From Burkholderiales bacterium PBB2 (lineage in GTDB: Bacteria; Pseudomonadota; Gammaproteobacteria; Burkholderiales; Burkholderiaceae_C): a stretch of DNA of 64,000 bases. Below the pieces are notes generated by a model, which made no database searches, was not told where the DNA came from, and worked only from the letters and a program-made list of their open reading frames with translations. Below are positions 54,750 to 64,000 of the stretch, in pieces (the stretch's first letter is position 1; each line of letters begins with the position of its first letter). The DNA lies in contig NKIM01000012.1 in NCBI GenBank assembly GCA_002255955.1, forward strand, positions 62,001 to 126,000. The letters are read 5' to 3'. The translations under genes and the position numbers were made by a program.

Positions 54750-55463
54750 TCATGACTTCAGGGCCTGGGCCAGGTCCGCCACGCGCGGTTGCAGGCGCAG
54801 GCTGGTTTCGACATGGCCCAGGTGATCGCGCAGCAGTTTTTGCACCGCGCGCTTGTCGCGCGCCTCCAGCGCGTCGACCAGGGCCACATGCTCGGCATGG
54901 GACTCGGCGGCCGAGTGGTCGCTTTGGTACATCAGCGAGATCAGGGAGCTGCGCGAGAGCAAGTCACCGAGCAGCTGGGCCAGCACCTCATTGCCCTGCA
55001 TGCGCGCCAGCAGACGGTGGAAATCGGCCAGCAGCCGGGTGCGGCCCGGCACATCGGTGCGGGCGATGGCCTGGGCCTCGGCCTTGAGGTGCTGGCGCAG
55101 CTCGGCCAGCTGGGCCGGCGTGATGCGCTCGACCAGCTGGGCCAGCAGGCTGGATTCCAGCATGCGCCGCACCTCGAAAACCTGGCGCGCTTCCTCGACG
55201 CTGGGCTCGGCCACAAAGGCGCCGCGCGCCGGCGTCAGCGTCACCAGGCGGTCGCGGCTGAGCTGGTTCAGGGCCTGGCGCACCAGGGTACGAGAAACGG
55301 AAAAAATGTCCGCCAGCTTCTGCTCGGCCAGCTTGGTGCCCGGCATCAGGCGGCGCTCGACGATGGCTGCGGTGATGGCGGCCGTGATGCGCTCGGTGCT
55401 CGAAGCCGGTTCCACATCGGCTGCTGGGCTTGAAAGGGCAGGGGGCGGGGCTTTGGCTCGCAT
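54750..55463 (-). CDS. GntR-family (FCD) regulator of purine catabolism
   Basis: A 237-residue FadR-type regulator. The N-terminal winged helix is at about residues 25-90 (LAEQKLADIFSVSRTLVRQALNQL, GAFVAEPS). The C-terminal FCD helical domain (FEVRRMLESSLLAQLVERI, LADFHRLLARMQGNEVLAQLL, SHAEHVALVDALEARD) contains the His/Asp positions that often bind metal and ligand. It leads the puuE operon and is divergent from uraH. The perfect palindrome at 55473-55486, 9 bases upstream of its start, is its likely operator. ATG 55463 was chosen; an in-frame GTG at 55484 would lie inside the palindrome. Confidence 0.91.
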   Translation of the reverse strand: MRAKAPPPALSSPAADVEPASSTERITAAITAAIVERRLMPGTKLAEQKLADIFSVSRTLVRQALNQLSRDRLVTLTPARGAFVAEPSVEEARQVFEVRRMLESSLLAQLVERITPAQLAELRQHLKAEAQAIARTDVPGRTRLLADFHRLLARMQGNEVLAQLLGDLLSRSSLISLMYQSDHSAAESHAEHVALVDALEARDKRAVQKLLRDHLGHVETSLRLQPRVADLAQALKS

Positions 55464-55472
55464 TGTGTGCTG

Positions 55473-55486
55473 AAGTGTATACACTT
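55473..55486. promoter_or_regulatory. Palindromic GntR operator between gntR and uraH
   Basis: AAGTGTATACACTT is a perfect 14-bp palindrome, with a TGTATACA core typical of FadR-subfamily operators. It sits between the divergent gntR (start 55463) and uraH (start 55525), so one site can control both arms and the regulator itself. Confidence 0.8.
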
Positions 55487-55524
55487 TGCCATTGTTGCGG
55501 CCACCCTGGCCTTTGGAGATTTAG

Positions 55525-55881
55525 ATGGGCAAGCTCACCACCCATGTGCTGGACACCATGCACGGCAGCCCGGCTGCAGGCATGGCCGTGCGCCTCTATC
55601 GACTGGACGCCAGCGGCAACCCGCAGCTGCTGCACAGCCTGACGCTGAACGCCGACGGCCGCGCCCCGGCGCCGCTGCTGGAAGGCGAGGCCTTTCAGCC
55701 CGGCCGCTACCGTCTGGTGTTCGCGGCGGCGGCTTACTTCAAGTCACGCGCCGTGGCCTTGCCGGAGCCAGCCTTTCTGGATGAAGTGCCTCTGGATTTC
55801 GGAATTGCCGATGTGGGCTCGCACTATCACGTGCCGCTCTTGCTCAGCCCCTGGAGCTATTCCACCTACCGCGGCAGCTGA
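55525..55881 (+). CDS. uraH: 5-hydroxyisourate hydrolase UraH
   Basis: Transthyretin-like protein of 118 residues that hydrolyses 5-hydroxyisourate to OHCU, the substrate of UraD encoded on the opposite arm. Family features are the N-terminal LTTHVLDTMHGSPAAGM (His in THVLD), the central LEGEAFQPGRYRLVF with the conserved Arg, HYHVPLLLSPWSYSTY and the C-terminal signature YRGS. GGAG lies 8 bases before ATG 55525. xdhC follows after 21 bases. Confidence 0.96.
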   Translation: MGKLTTHVLDTMHGSPAAGMAVRLYRLDASGNPQLLHSLTLNADGRAPAPLLEGEAFQPGRYRLVFAAAAYFKSRAVALPEPAFLDEVPLDFGIADVGSHYHVPLLLSPWSYSTYRGS

Positions 55882-55902
55882 GCGGCTCGGGATTCCATCG
55901 AC

Positions 55903-56763
55903 ATGAGTGCATTGAGCCGCGAGATCGCCGCGCTGGAATTGCTGTTGACGCGGGAGCCCGCGGTGCTGGTGCGCGTGGCCGGTGTGCAGGGCAGCGGGCC
56001 GCGCGAGCTGGGCGCCTGGATGGCGCTCAGTGCCGGCGGGCAGATCGGCAGCATTGGCGGTGGCCGGCTGGAGTTTGACGCCAGCGCGGAAGCCCGGGCT
56101 TTGCTGGCTGCGAATGGACCGGAACCGGGCGGCGTTTTGCGCCGCTATGCCCTGGGCCCCAGTCTGGGCCAATGCTGCGGCGGCGTGGTGCAGCTGTGCT
56201 TCGAGCGCCTGGGGCCGGCGGACATCGCCGGCCTGCGCGCCCGGCTGTTGGCGCCCGAGGCGCGCCAGCCGGTGGCCTTGTTCGGCGGCGGCCATGTCGG
56301 CCGGGCCATCGTCAAGCTCTTGATCGATCTGCCCTTTGAGCTGCAATGGCTGGACAGCCGTGACGAGGTCTTCCCGCCCGAGCTGGCGGCGCAGGTTCAT
56401 CTGGCCGAGCATTCCCAGCCGGTGCAGGCGGCGGTGCCAGGTCTTGCCCCGGGCTCGCAGGTGCTGATCATGAGCTTCAGCCATGCCGAGGATCTGGACG
56501 TCGTCGCTGCCTGCCTGGCGCGTCAGCGGGAGCGCGGCGATCTGCCCTTCATCGGTCTGATCGGCAGTGCCAGCAAATGGGCGAGCTTCCGCCAGCGCCT
56601 GCTGGCGCGCGGCTTCAGCGAAGCGGAGCTGGGCCAGGTGAATTGCCCGATCGGCTTGCCCGGCATCTCCGGCAAACAGCCCGAGGTGATTGCGGTCGCG
56701 GTGGTGGCGCAGCTCTTGCAGCTGCGAAACGCGGCATCGTCGGTGCGAAGTGAGACGTTCTAG
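55903..56763 (+). CDS. xdhC: Xanthine dehydrogenase accessory protein XdhC
   Basis: A 286-residue XdhC/CoxI protein that loads sulfurated molybdenum cofactor into xanthine dehydrogenase. The N-terminal domain has VRVAGVQGSGPRELGAWM and IGSIGGGRLEFD, then SLGQCCGGVVQL with the cysteine pair. The C-terminal Rossmann domain has VALFGGGHVGRAIVKLL near 125 and FIGLIGSASKWASFRQRL near 215. xdhA/xdhB are not in the window, so the dehydrogenase is encoded elsewhere. It adds the first steps (hypoxanthine/xanthine to urate) to the regulon. Confidence 0.93.
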   Translation: MSALSREIAALELLLTREPAVLVRVAGVQGSGPRELGAWMALSAGGQIGSIGGGRLEFDASAEARALLAANGPEPGGVLRRYALGPSLGQCCGGVVQLCFERLGPADIAGLRARLLAPEARQPVALFGGGHVGRAIVKLLIDLPFELQWLDSRDEVFPPELAAQVHLAEHSQPVQAAVPGLAPGSQVLIMSFSHAEDLDVVAACLARQRERGDLPFIGLIGSASKWASFRQRLLARGFSEAELGQVNCPIGLPGISGKQPEVIAVAVVAQLLQLRNAASSVRSETF

Positions 56764-56878
56764 AGTCGCGAACTGAGCCGAACGGCTCATGCAAATGGCC
56801 AAGCCGGGTGGGCCTTTGTCATCTTGTTCTTTGAATATGGCAGCTGTCGAGCAATTGCATTTCAAAGGAGTGACACCC

Positions 56879-58120
56879 ATGCGCAAGCCCACCCCCGTTC
56901 TGAAACCCCTGATGCTGGCTGCTACGGCCGCCTTGAGCATGCTGGTCGCTCCGGCCATGGCCTGGAACACCCTGGACGGCAATGCCCCGCTGGTGATCGC
57001 CCACCGCGGCGCCTCGGGCTATCTGCCCGAGCACACGCTGGAGGGCTATGCCAAGGCGATCCAGCTGGGCGCGAACTACATCGAGCCCGATCTGGTGATG
57101 ACGCGCGATGGCGTGCTGGTGGCCCGCCACGAGCCGGTGATCGGCGATTCGACCAATGTGCGCTCGCTGGCCCAGTTCGCCGACCGCATGACGACCAAGA
57201 CCATCGACGGCGTCAAGTACGAGAACCAGTTCTTCGTCGAAGACTTCACCCTGGCCGAGCTCAAGACCCTGGGCGCCAAGCAGACCCGCGCCGGTCGCCC
57301 GACCGAGTTCGATGGCCAGTTCCAGATCCCGACCCTGGACGAAGTGATCGCCCTGGCCAAGGCCAAGAGCATCGAGACCGGCCGCACCATCGGCATCTAT
57401 CCCGAGCTCAAGCACTCGACCTATATGCAGGGCGTGTCGCAGAGCCTGGGTTTCGGCAAGACTTACTTCGAAGACAAGCTGGTCTCCACCCTGCATGCCG
57501 CCTACGGCAACACGGGCACGGCGCCGGTCTTCATCCAGAGCTTTGAAGTCAGCAATCTGCAGTACCTGAACACCAAGACCGACATCAAGCTGGTGCAGCT
57601 GGTCGATGCCGACGACGTCAATGCCGACGGCTCCTTGTCGCTGGTCGCACCTTACGACCGCCCCTACGACGTGGCCGTGCGCAATGGCAAGTTGACTTTT
57701 GCCGACCTGGTCAGCAATGTCGGCCTGTCCTTCGTCGCCACCTATGCCGATGGCATCGGCCCCTGGAAGCCCTATCTGCTGAAGACGGTGGCCGACGGCG
57801 TGGACCGCACTGGCGATGGCGTGGTGGATGGCAAAGATCGCCGCGTGGACGGCAGCACCGGCGTGATCGAGAACGCCCATGCCAACGGCTTGTTCGTGCA
57901 CACCTGGACCTTCCGCAACGACGCCTCCATGCTGGGTTACGACAACCCGCAAAAGGAGATGGAAGCGTATTTGAAGATGGGTGTGGACGGCATCTTCACC
58001 GACTTCACCGACACCGGCGTCGCTGCCGTGGCCGCCGTGCCCGAGCCGCAAACCTATGCCCTGCTGCTCAGCGGCCTGGGGGTGATCGGCTGGCTGGGTC
58101 GCCGCCGCAACAAGGCCTAA
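56879..58120 (+). CDS. Exported glycerophosphodiester phosphodiesterase with PEP-CTERM tail
   Basis: 413 residues. The signal peptide ends APAMA. A GDPD catalytic domain follows: PLVIAHRGASGYLPEHTLEGY (two His and Glu), NYIEPDLVMTRDGVLVARHEP (metal-binding Glu, Asp and His), IYPELKHSTY and the C-terminal FVHTWTFRND. It would cleave glycerophosphodiesters in the periplasm or at the surface. The tail VPEPQTYALLLSGLGVIGWL plus GRRRNK is a PEP-CTERM sorting signal. GGAG lies 9 bases before ATG 56879. A terminator follows. Confidence 0.92.
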   Translation: MRKPTPVLKPLMLAATAALSMLVAPAMAWNTLDGNAPLVIAHRGASGYLPEHTLEGYAKAIQLGANYIEPDLVMTRDGVLVARHEPVIGDSTNVRSLAQFADRMTTKTIDGVKYENQFFVEDFTLAELKTLGAKQTRAGRPTEFDGQFQIPTLDEVIALAKAKSIETGRTIGIYPELKHSTYMQGVSQSLGFGKTYFEDKLVSTLHAAYGNTGTAPVFIQSFEVSNLQYLNTKTDIKLVQLVDADDVNADGSLSLVAPYDRPYDVAVRNGKLTFADLVSNVGLSFVATYADGIGPWKPYLLKTVADGVDRTGDGVVDGKDRRVDGSTGVIENAHANGLFVHTWTFRNDASMLGYDNPQKEMEAYLKMGVDGIFTDFTDTGVAAVAAVPEPQTYALLLSGLGVIGWLGRRRNKA

Positions 58121-58170
58121 TCGGGCCTGAGCGCTGCGGCCGCTGGGCCGCTGACAGCCAGGACTCACCA

Positions 58171-58204
58171 AAGCCGCACGGCCTGGCCGATGCGGCTTTT
58201 TCTT
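58171..58204 (+). terminator. Rho-independent terminator after the phosphodiesterase gene
   Basis: AAAGCCGCA pairs with TGCGGCTTT around CGGCCTGGCCGA, which itself forms CGGCC/GGCC pairs. The stem is followed by TTTTTC. It lies 50 bases downstream of the stop at 58120. Confidence 0.85.
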
Positions 58205-58398
58205 TGGCTCGTGCACTGCGGCGACGGCGCTGAGCCTGGGTGAAACCCTCGTTCCTTCGGGCAATCTGAACCTAGGGGTTTCGCGCTGTTCGCATGTCGC
58301 CCAAGATGGCCGCCGGCTCCGCGCCAGCCGCCTCGGGCTGAGATCGCTGGCCGTTCATCCGAGACCCTCCGCGTTCATCTTTGTCAGGAGATCCGACC

Positions 58399-59325
<927 letters not shown>

Positions 59326-59343
59326 GCCTTGCTGGAGCCCGCC

Positions 59344-62300
59344 ATGTCCGCTGCTGCCGCCCCGATCCCTCTGCGCCTCAGTGCCCGCGCCAGCGGCCAA
59401 GCCCAGCTGCCGCAGCTCTTGATGCCCGCCACCCGCGCGGCGGGCACGCCGCAGGAGCAGGGCGATGTGTTCTTTCCGGCCGGCTACCTCCAGCCCCTGG
59501 CCAGCTATGAGACCAGCCCGGCTGCACGCAGCAGCGCGGCCGGCGCCTCGCAGCAGCAGGCCGATCTCGCACCCGATGCGCTGATGCTGATCGAGTTGGC
59601 CGATGGCAGCAGCCTGATCACCAGTGCGGCGCGCTTGCAGCAAAGCCTGCGCCTGAGCCACCCCGAGCTGCTCGACCCCGCGACAGGCGCCATCCTGCTG
59701 GAGCAGCTGCGCCAGCAAGGCGCCGCCCCCAGCCGCGGCCTGGGCGAGGCCGTCGGCGGCCTGATCAGCAAGGTCTTCACCTTCGCGGCCGGCGACAAGC
59801 CTGATGCCATCATCCAGCTGGCTCTGAGCAAGCTGGCAGAAAAGGCCGAGCTCGGCGTCACCTGGGCCGGCACGCGCGTGCTGATGTGGGCCATCGAGTG
59901 CCAGCTGGACCAGGAGCCCGGGCTGTACCGCTGGGTCTCGGCCACCGGCAAGGCGCAAGACCTGGCCCCGCACGGCCTGGACCTGCTCACGCCGGTGGAC
60001 CCGGCCACGGCCCAGCCCATGCTGGTGTTTGTGCATGGCACCGGTTCCAGTTCGCTGGGCAGCTTTGGCGAGCTGCGCAACGGCGACCGCGACCTCTGGG
60101 GCGCGCTGGAGGCGCGCTTTCGCGGCGGCATCTTTGCCTTCGAGCATCGCACCCTGTCCGAGAGTCCGATCGAGAACGCCATCGCCCTGGCGCGCTCCTT
60201 GCCCATCGGCGCCCATGTCAATCTGGTCTCGCACTCCCGCGGCGGCCTGGTGGCCGATCTGCTCTGCCTGGATAAGTTTGACGATCTGATCGAACGTTAT
60301 GCCTATGCCTTCGAAGGCACAGGCGTGGCCGATGAAACGGAGAACCAGCGCATCCGCGCGGAGCTGGATGCAGGGCATGCCGAGCAGCGCGAGCAGCTGC
60401 GCACCCTGGCTACAGTGCTGCGCGAGCGCCGCCTGGTGGTGCAGCGCTATGTGCGTGCCGCCTCGCCGGCCAGCGGCACCAAGCTGGCCAGCGGCAATTT
60501 CGATGTGTTCTTGTCCGGCCTGCTCAGCCTGATTGGCCGTGTGCCGGTGTTCTTCGGCAGCCCGCTGTACTCGGCCTTCAAGCGTGTGGTGATCGAGATC
60601 GCCAAGAACCGCACCGATGCCCATCTGGTGCCCGGCATCGAGGCCATGCTGCCCGATTCGCCGCTGGCCCGCCTGCTGCGCGAAGCGCCGGTGCGGCCCG
60701 GCACGCAGATGGCGGTGATTGCTGGTGATATTGAGGGCGGCAGCCTCTTGCGCCGGGTCGGCGTGATGTTGACCGACTACCTGCTTTTCGATATGGACGA
60801 CAACGACCTGGTCGTCAACACCAGCGCCATGCTGGCCGGCATTGCCCCCAAGCTCTCGGCCCGGGTGCTGTTCGATCGGGGTGCCGATGTTTCGCACTTC
60901 CGCTATTTCGTCAATGCCGACACGCGAAGCGCCTTGCGCGACTGGCTGACCCACAGCGAGCCAGCCCGGCTGCCCAACTTTCACGACCTGCCGGCTCAGG
61001 CCGACTTTGCCGCGGCCATGGCCGCCGCCCTGGCGGCCAGCAGCAGCCGCGCGGTGGGCGCGGACACGCGGCCCATCGTCGTGGTGCTGCCGGGCGTGAT
61101 GGGCTCCCATCTGCGCGCCGGCCCCAAGGACCGTGTCTGGTTCGATCCCCTGGATATTGCCGCCGGTGGCCTGGAAAAGCTGGTCTGGCAGGAGGGTGGG
61201 GCCGGGGTGGAGGCCGAAGAGCTGTTCGCCATGTTCTACGGCAAGCTGTGCGAGCACCTGAGCAAGAGCCATCGGGTCGAGCCATTCCCCTACGACTGGC
61301 GCCAGCCGCTTGACGTGCTGGCCGAGCGCCTGGGGCAGTTCCTCGACCGCCTGCTCAAGGAGAGCGATCAGCCCATCCGCTTGCTGGCCCACAGCATGGG
61401 CGGCCTGGTGGTGCGAGCCTGCATCCACAAGCGCCGCGCCGTGGTCGACAGCCTGATGGCGCGCGAGGGCGCCCGCTTGCTGATGCTGGGCACGCCGCAC
61501 CAGGGCGCGCACTCCATGGTCGAGAACCTGATCGGCAAGGGCGACACCTTGCGCACCCTGGTGCGCCTGGACATGGCGCATGACATGCAGGAGGTGCTGG
61601 ACATCATTGCCGGCTTCCGCGGCGCCCTGCAGCTGCTGCCCAAGCCCGGCTTTGTCGACACCTTCCAGGGCCTGCCCGAGGGCGGCGCCAGCCTGGACTA
61701 TCAAGACGCCCAGACCTGGGCTGAGCTGAAAGGCCTGGTGCGCGACTTCTGGTTCGGCAACGGCCGTGCTGGCACGCCTGCGCAGCCGGTGCTCGACGCT
61801 GCCAGCTGGCTCTGGCAGCAGGATGGCCCGGGCCAGCCCAGCCTGCCCGCGGCCTACACGGCCAAGAGCATCTACATCTTCGGCCAGGCGCCCAACACGC
61901 CATGCGGAATTCGCATCGAAGGGTCGGACAACTCTCGCCGGCTCAAGATGGTGGGCACCACCCGCGGTGACGGTACGGTCAGCTGGGACTCGGGCCGCAT
62001 CGGCGGCATCGGCCGTTTCTTCTACATGCCGGCGGCCCATGGCGATCTGCTGGCCACGGCGGCGCATTTCCCTGCCCTGGTGGAGCTGCTGACCTCGGGC
62101 CACACGGCCCGCCTGGCTGTCAACCCGCCCGCCCAGCGCGCCATCGAGCAGGCCATGCCCACCCATTACGATGCCGGCCCGCCGAGCGCCGAGGACCCCG
62201 ATGCCTTGCTGCGCGGTCTGCTCGGTGCCTCGGCCCGCGACCGTGTGCCGGCCCGCACCAAGCGGCGGCTCGAGGTCCAGGTGCGCGCCATGGACCTGCG

Positions 62301-64000
62301 CTTCGTCAGTGACCCCATCCTGGTCGGCCATTACTTGCGCGACCCGATTGCCGGCGCAGAGAGTCTGATCGACCGCGAGCTGCTCAGCGGTGAGCTGAGC
62401 GAGCGCCACAGCCTGGGCCTGTATGCCGGCAGCCGCGGCTCGGCCGTGGTGGTGCTGCGCGTGCCCGGCGATGCCGAGCGCCGCCGCGGCAACCTCAGTG
62501 GTGCCGTGGTGACTGGCCTGGGTTCTTACGATGTGCCGCTCAACCCAGCCGACCTGACCGAGGCGGTGCGCACCGGCGCGCTGCGCTACCTGCTGCAGGT
62601 CATCGATGTGCTGGGCAAGGGCGAGCGAGAGCTGACCCTGGCCAGCCTGCTGCTGGGCTACAACTCTTCGGCCAATTTGACGGTGGCGGCCTCGGTCGAG
62701 GCCTTGGTGCGCGGCGTGATGGAGGCCAATGCGCGCTTCTTCGCCACCACCGGACTCAACATCCGCATCGGCCGCCTCGATCTGATCGAGCTCTACCTCG
62801 ACACCGCCATCAGCGCCACCTATGCCTTGCGCCAGCTCAGTGCGCCGCTCAGTGCGCAAGCCGAACGCCAGGGGACCTCGCTGCTGTGCCGCAGCGAACT
62901 GCAGCAGGACGAAGGCTATCGCTCGCGCCTCTTCGATGCCGGCAGTGCCAGTTACTGGCCCCGATTGATCGTCGCCGATGCCGACCGCAGCCCCGATGCC
63001 GTGGCGCCGGCCGACAGCAGTGCCGCGCCCCTGGCCCAGCGCTTGCGCTACACCTATGTCGGCCAGCGAGCCCGCGCCGAATCGGTGGCGCTGCAGCGCC
63101 AGCCGGGCCTGATTGAGCAACTGGTCAGCCAGCAGATCGGCAACCCGATCTGGAACGAAGACTTCGGGCGCCTGCTGTTCCAGCTGATGGTGCCGCATGA
63201 CTTCAAGGACGCCGCGCGGCAGATGGACCGCGTCGTGCTGGTGGTGGATGCTTACACCGCCAATCTGCCCTGGGAGCTGCTGCTCGGCGACGACCCCGAG
63301 CGGCCGTCTGAGGAAAAACTGCCCCTGGCCCTGCGCACGGCCGTGGTGCGTCAGCTGGCCTCACCGCGTTTTCGCAATGTCGTGCGCCAGGGCAGCGGCC
63401 GGCGCGCCCTGGTGATTGCCAACCCTAGCAGCGAGGGGTTCGCCAAGGGTTTCCCGCTGATCGGCGGCCTGCCCAGCGCCGCGCCGCCGGACCTGCCCGG
63501 CGCCGAAGCCGAAGGTCAGGAGGTGTCGGCCTTGCTGGGCCGCATCGGCTACGAGGTGGAGCCCCTGGTGGGCAACTGGCTGCGCGCCAGCGATGTGCTG
63601 GCCAAGCTCTACAGCCGGCCCTGGCGCTTGCTGCACATCTCGGCTCACGGCGTCTTCAATCTGATTCATGTCGATGGCCGCGAGCGCAGCGGCGTGCTGC
63701 TTTCGGACGGCCTCTTGATCACCGCTGCCGAGATCGAGGCCATGGAGAGCGTGCCCGAGCTGGTCTTCCTCAACTGCTGCCACCTCGGGCAGGTGGACCC
63801 AGCGGGCAAGGGCCAGGGCAGCAACAAGCTGGCCGCCAGCGTGGCCCGCGAGCTGATCGAGATCGGCGTGCGCTGCGTCATCGTCGCTGGCTGGGCCGTC
63901 AACGACGAATCGGCGCGCCGCTTCGGCCAGGTCTTCTACGAGCAACTGCTGCTGCGCCGTCAGAGCTTTGGCGATGCGGTCTTCCGGGCCCGCCGCGCGG
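59344..64000 (+). CDS. Giant protein: two alpha/beta-hydrolase regions plus CHAT protease domain (3' end missing)
   Basis: An unbroken reading frame from ATG 59344 (GGAG 7 bases upstream) to the window end, 1552 residues so far, with no stop seen. Region 1 (about 225-420): FVHGTGSSSLGSF and the nucleophile elbow VSHSRGGLVAD (Ser 298). Region 2 (about 580-810): VVVLPGVMGSHLRAG, EPFPYDWRQP and LAHSMGGLVVRAC (Ser 684), resembling the LCAT/PGAP1-type lipase fold. C terminus: CHAT-type protease core with LLHISAHGVFN (His 1435) and LVFLNCCHLGQV (Cys 1479), then VAGWAVNDESARRFGQVFY. The middle about 810-1300 is unassigned. It is coupled to the caspase gene upstream. Confidence 0.88.
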   Translation, partial: MSAAAAPIPLRLSARASGQAQLPQLLMPATRAAGTPQEQGDVFFPAGYLQPLASYETSPAARSSAAGASQQQADLAPDALMLIELADGSSLITSAARLQQSLRLSHPELLDPATGAILLEQLRQQGAAPSRGLGEAVGGLISKVFTFAAGDKPDAIIQLALSKLAEKAELGVTWAGTRVLMWAIECQLDQEPGLYRWVSATGKAQDLAPHGLDLLTPVDPATAQPMLVFVHGTGSSSLGSFGELRNGDRDLWGALEARFRGGIFAFEHRTLSESPIENAIALARSLPIGAHVNLVSHSRGGLVADLLCLDKFDDLIERYAYAFEGTGVADETENQRIRAELDAGHAEQREQLRTLATVLRERRLVVQRYVRAASPASGTKLASGNFDVFLSGLLSLIGRVPVFFGSPLYSAFKRVVIEIAKNRTDAHLVPGIEAMLPDSPLARLLREAPVRPGTQMAVIAGDIEGGSLLRRVGVMLTDYLLFDMDDNDLVVNTSAMLAGIAPKLSARVLFDRGADVSHFRYFVNADTRSALRDWLTHSEPARLPNFHDLPAQADFAAAMAAALAASSSRAVGADTRPIVVVLPGVMGSHLRAGPKDRVWFDPLDIAAGGLEKLVWQEGGAGVEAEELFAMFYGKLCEHLSKSHRVEPFPYDWRQPLDVLAERLGQFLDRLLKESDQPIRLLAHSMGGLVVRACIHKRRAVVDSLMAREGARLLMLGTPHQGAHSMVENLIGKGDTLRTLVRLDMAHDMQEVLDIIAGFRGALQLLPKPGFVDTFQGLPEGGASLDYQDAQTWAELKGLVRDFWFGNGRAGTPAQPVLDAASWLWQQDGPGQPSLPAAYTAKSIYIFGQAPNTPCGIRIEGSDNSRRLKMVGTTRGDGTVSWDSGRIGGIGRFFYMPAAHGDLLATAAHFPALVELLTSGHTARLAVNPPAQRAIEQAMPTHYDAGPPSAEDPDALLRGLLGASARDRVPARTKRRLEVQVRAMDLRFVSDPILVGHYLRDPIAGAESLIDRELLSGELSERHSLGLYAGSRGSAVVVLRVPGDAERRRGNLSGAVVTGLGSYDVPLNPADLTEAVRTGALRYLLQVIDVLGKGERELTLASLLLGYNSSANLTVAASVEALVRGVMEANARFFATTGLNIRIGRLDLIELYLDTAISATYALRQLSAPLSAQAERQGTSLLCRSELQQDEGYRSRLFDAGSASYWPRLIVADADRSPDAVAPADSSAAPLAQRLRYTYVGQRARAESVALQRQPGLIEQLVSQQIGNPIWNEDFGRLLFQLMVPHDFKDAARQMDRVVLVVDAYTANLPWELLLGDDPERPSEEKLPLALRTAVVRQLASPRFRNVVRQGSGRRALVIANPSSEGFAKGFPLIGGLPSAAPPDLPGAEAEGQEVSALLGRIGYEVEPLVGNWLRASDVLAKLYSRPWRLLHISAHGVFNLIHVDGRERSGVLLSDGLLITAAEIEAMESVPELVFLNCCHLGQVDPAGKGQGSNKLAASVARELIEIGVRCVIVAGWAVNDESARRFGQVFYEQLLLRRQSFGDAVFRARRA

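Overview
The window is a very GC-rich bacterial chromosome segment, about 64 kb, with dense operons. Gene content and order (rne divergent from rluC, then HAD phosphatase, Rieske protein and SppA; kdpFABC-porin-corA-kdpDE; argJ; several PEP-CTERM proteins) suggest a betaproteobacterium of the order Burkholderiales, in or near the Rubrivivax/Leptothrix/Roseateles group. This is inferred from protein character and synteny, not from a marker-gene comparison. I found no rRNA, tRNA, CRISPR array, insertion sequence or phage gene.

1-9.5 kb is housekeeping: the 3' end of nagZ, a small CCxxxCxPC protein, a Met-rich exported protein, RNase E, RluC, a HAD phosphatase, a Rieske protein and an SppA-like peptidase. 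9.99-20.4 kb is a potassium cluster: a 39-codon leader ORF, kdpF, kdpA, kdpB, kdpC, a TorF-type porin, a CorA transporter, then the KdpD/KdpE two-component system. 20.4-35 kb is mixed: a glutamine amidotransferase, argJ, a His-rich UreE-like protein, a PKD-repeat lipoprotein, a SPOR-domain protein, an esterase, a histidine phosphatase, an FGE-fold protein without the catalytic cysteines, a methyltransferase and a chemotaxis receptor.

35-49.7 kb, all on the minus strand, reads as a copper-handling locus. It holds two PCu(A)C-type proteins (one lacking the Met/His ligands), two DUF2946-type proteins, a TonB-dependent receptor, a YcnI-like protein, an MbnP/MbnH 'metallo-mystery pair', a beta-barrel-like protein, a second di-heme peroxidase and two related PEP-CTERM proteins. 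The MbnP domain is fused behind a lipoprotein signal, a duplicated Cys-containing domain and a TolA-like Ala/Lys/Glu coiled coil, an architecture I do not recognise.

49.8-56.8 kb holds a solute-binding protein and a purine-catabolic regulon: gntR, puuE, a uraD-allantoate amidohydrolase fusion and an M20 peptidase on the minus strand, with uraH and xdhC divergent. A perfect 14-bp palindrome lies between the two arms. 56.9-58.1 kb is an exported PEP-CTERM glycerophosphodiesterase.

58.4-64 kb (running off the end) is a two-gene unit: a caspase-family protease, then a giant protein with two alpha/beta-hydrolase regions and a C-terminal CHAT protease domain. Two nested palindromic repeat regions (about 9.6-9.83 kb and 32.43-32.81 kb) are the notable non-coding structures.
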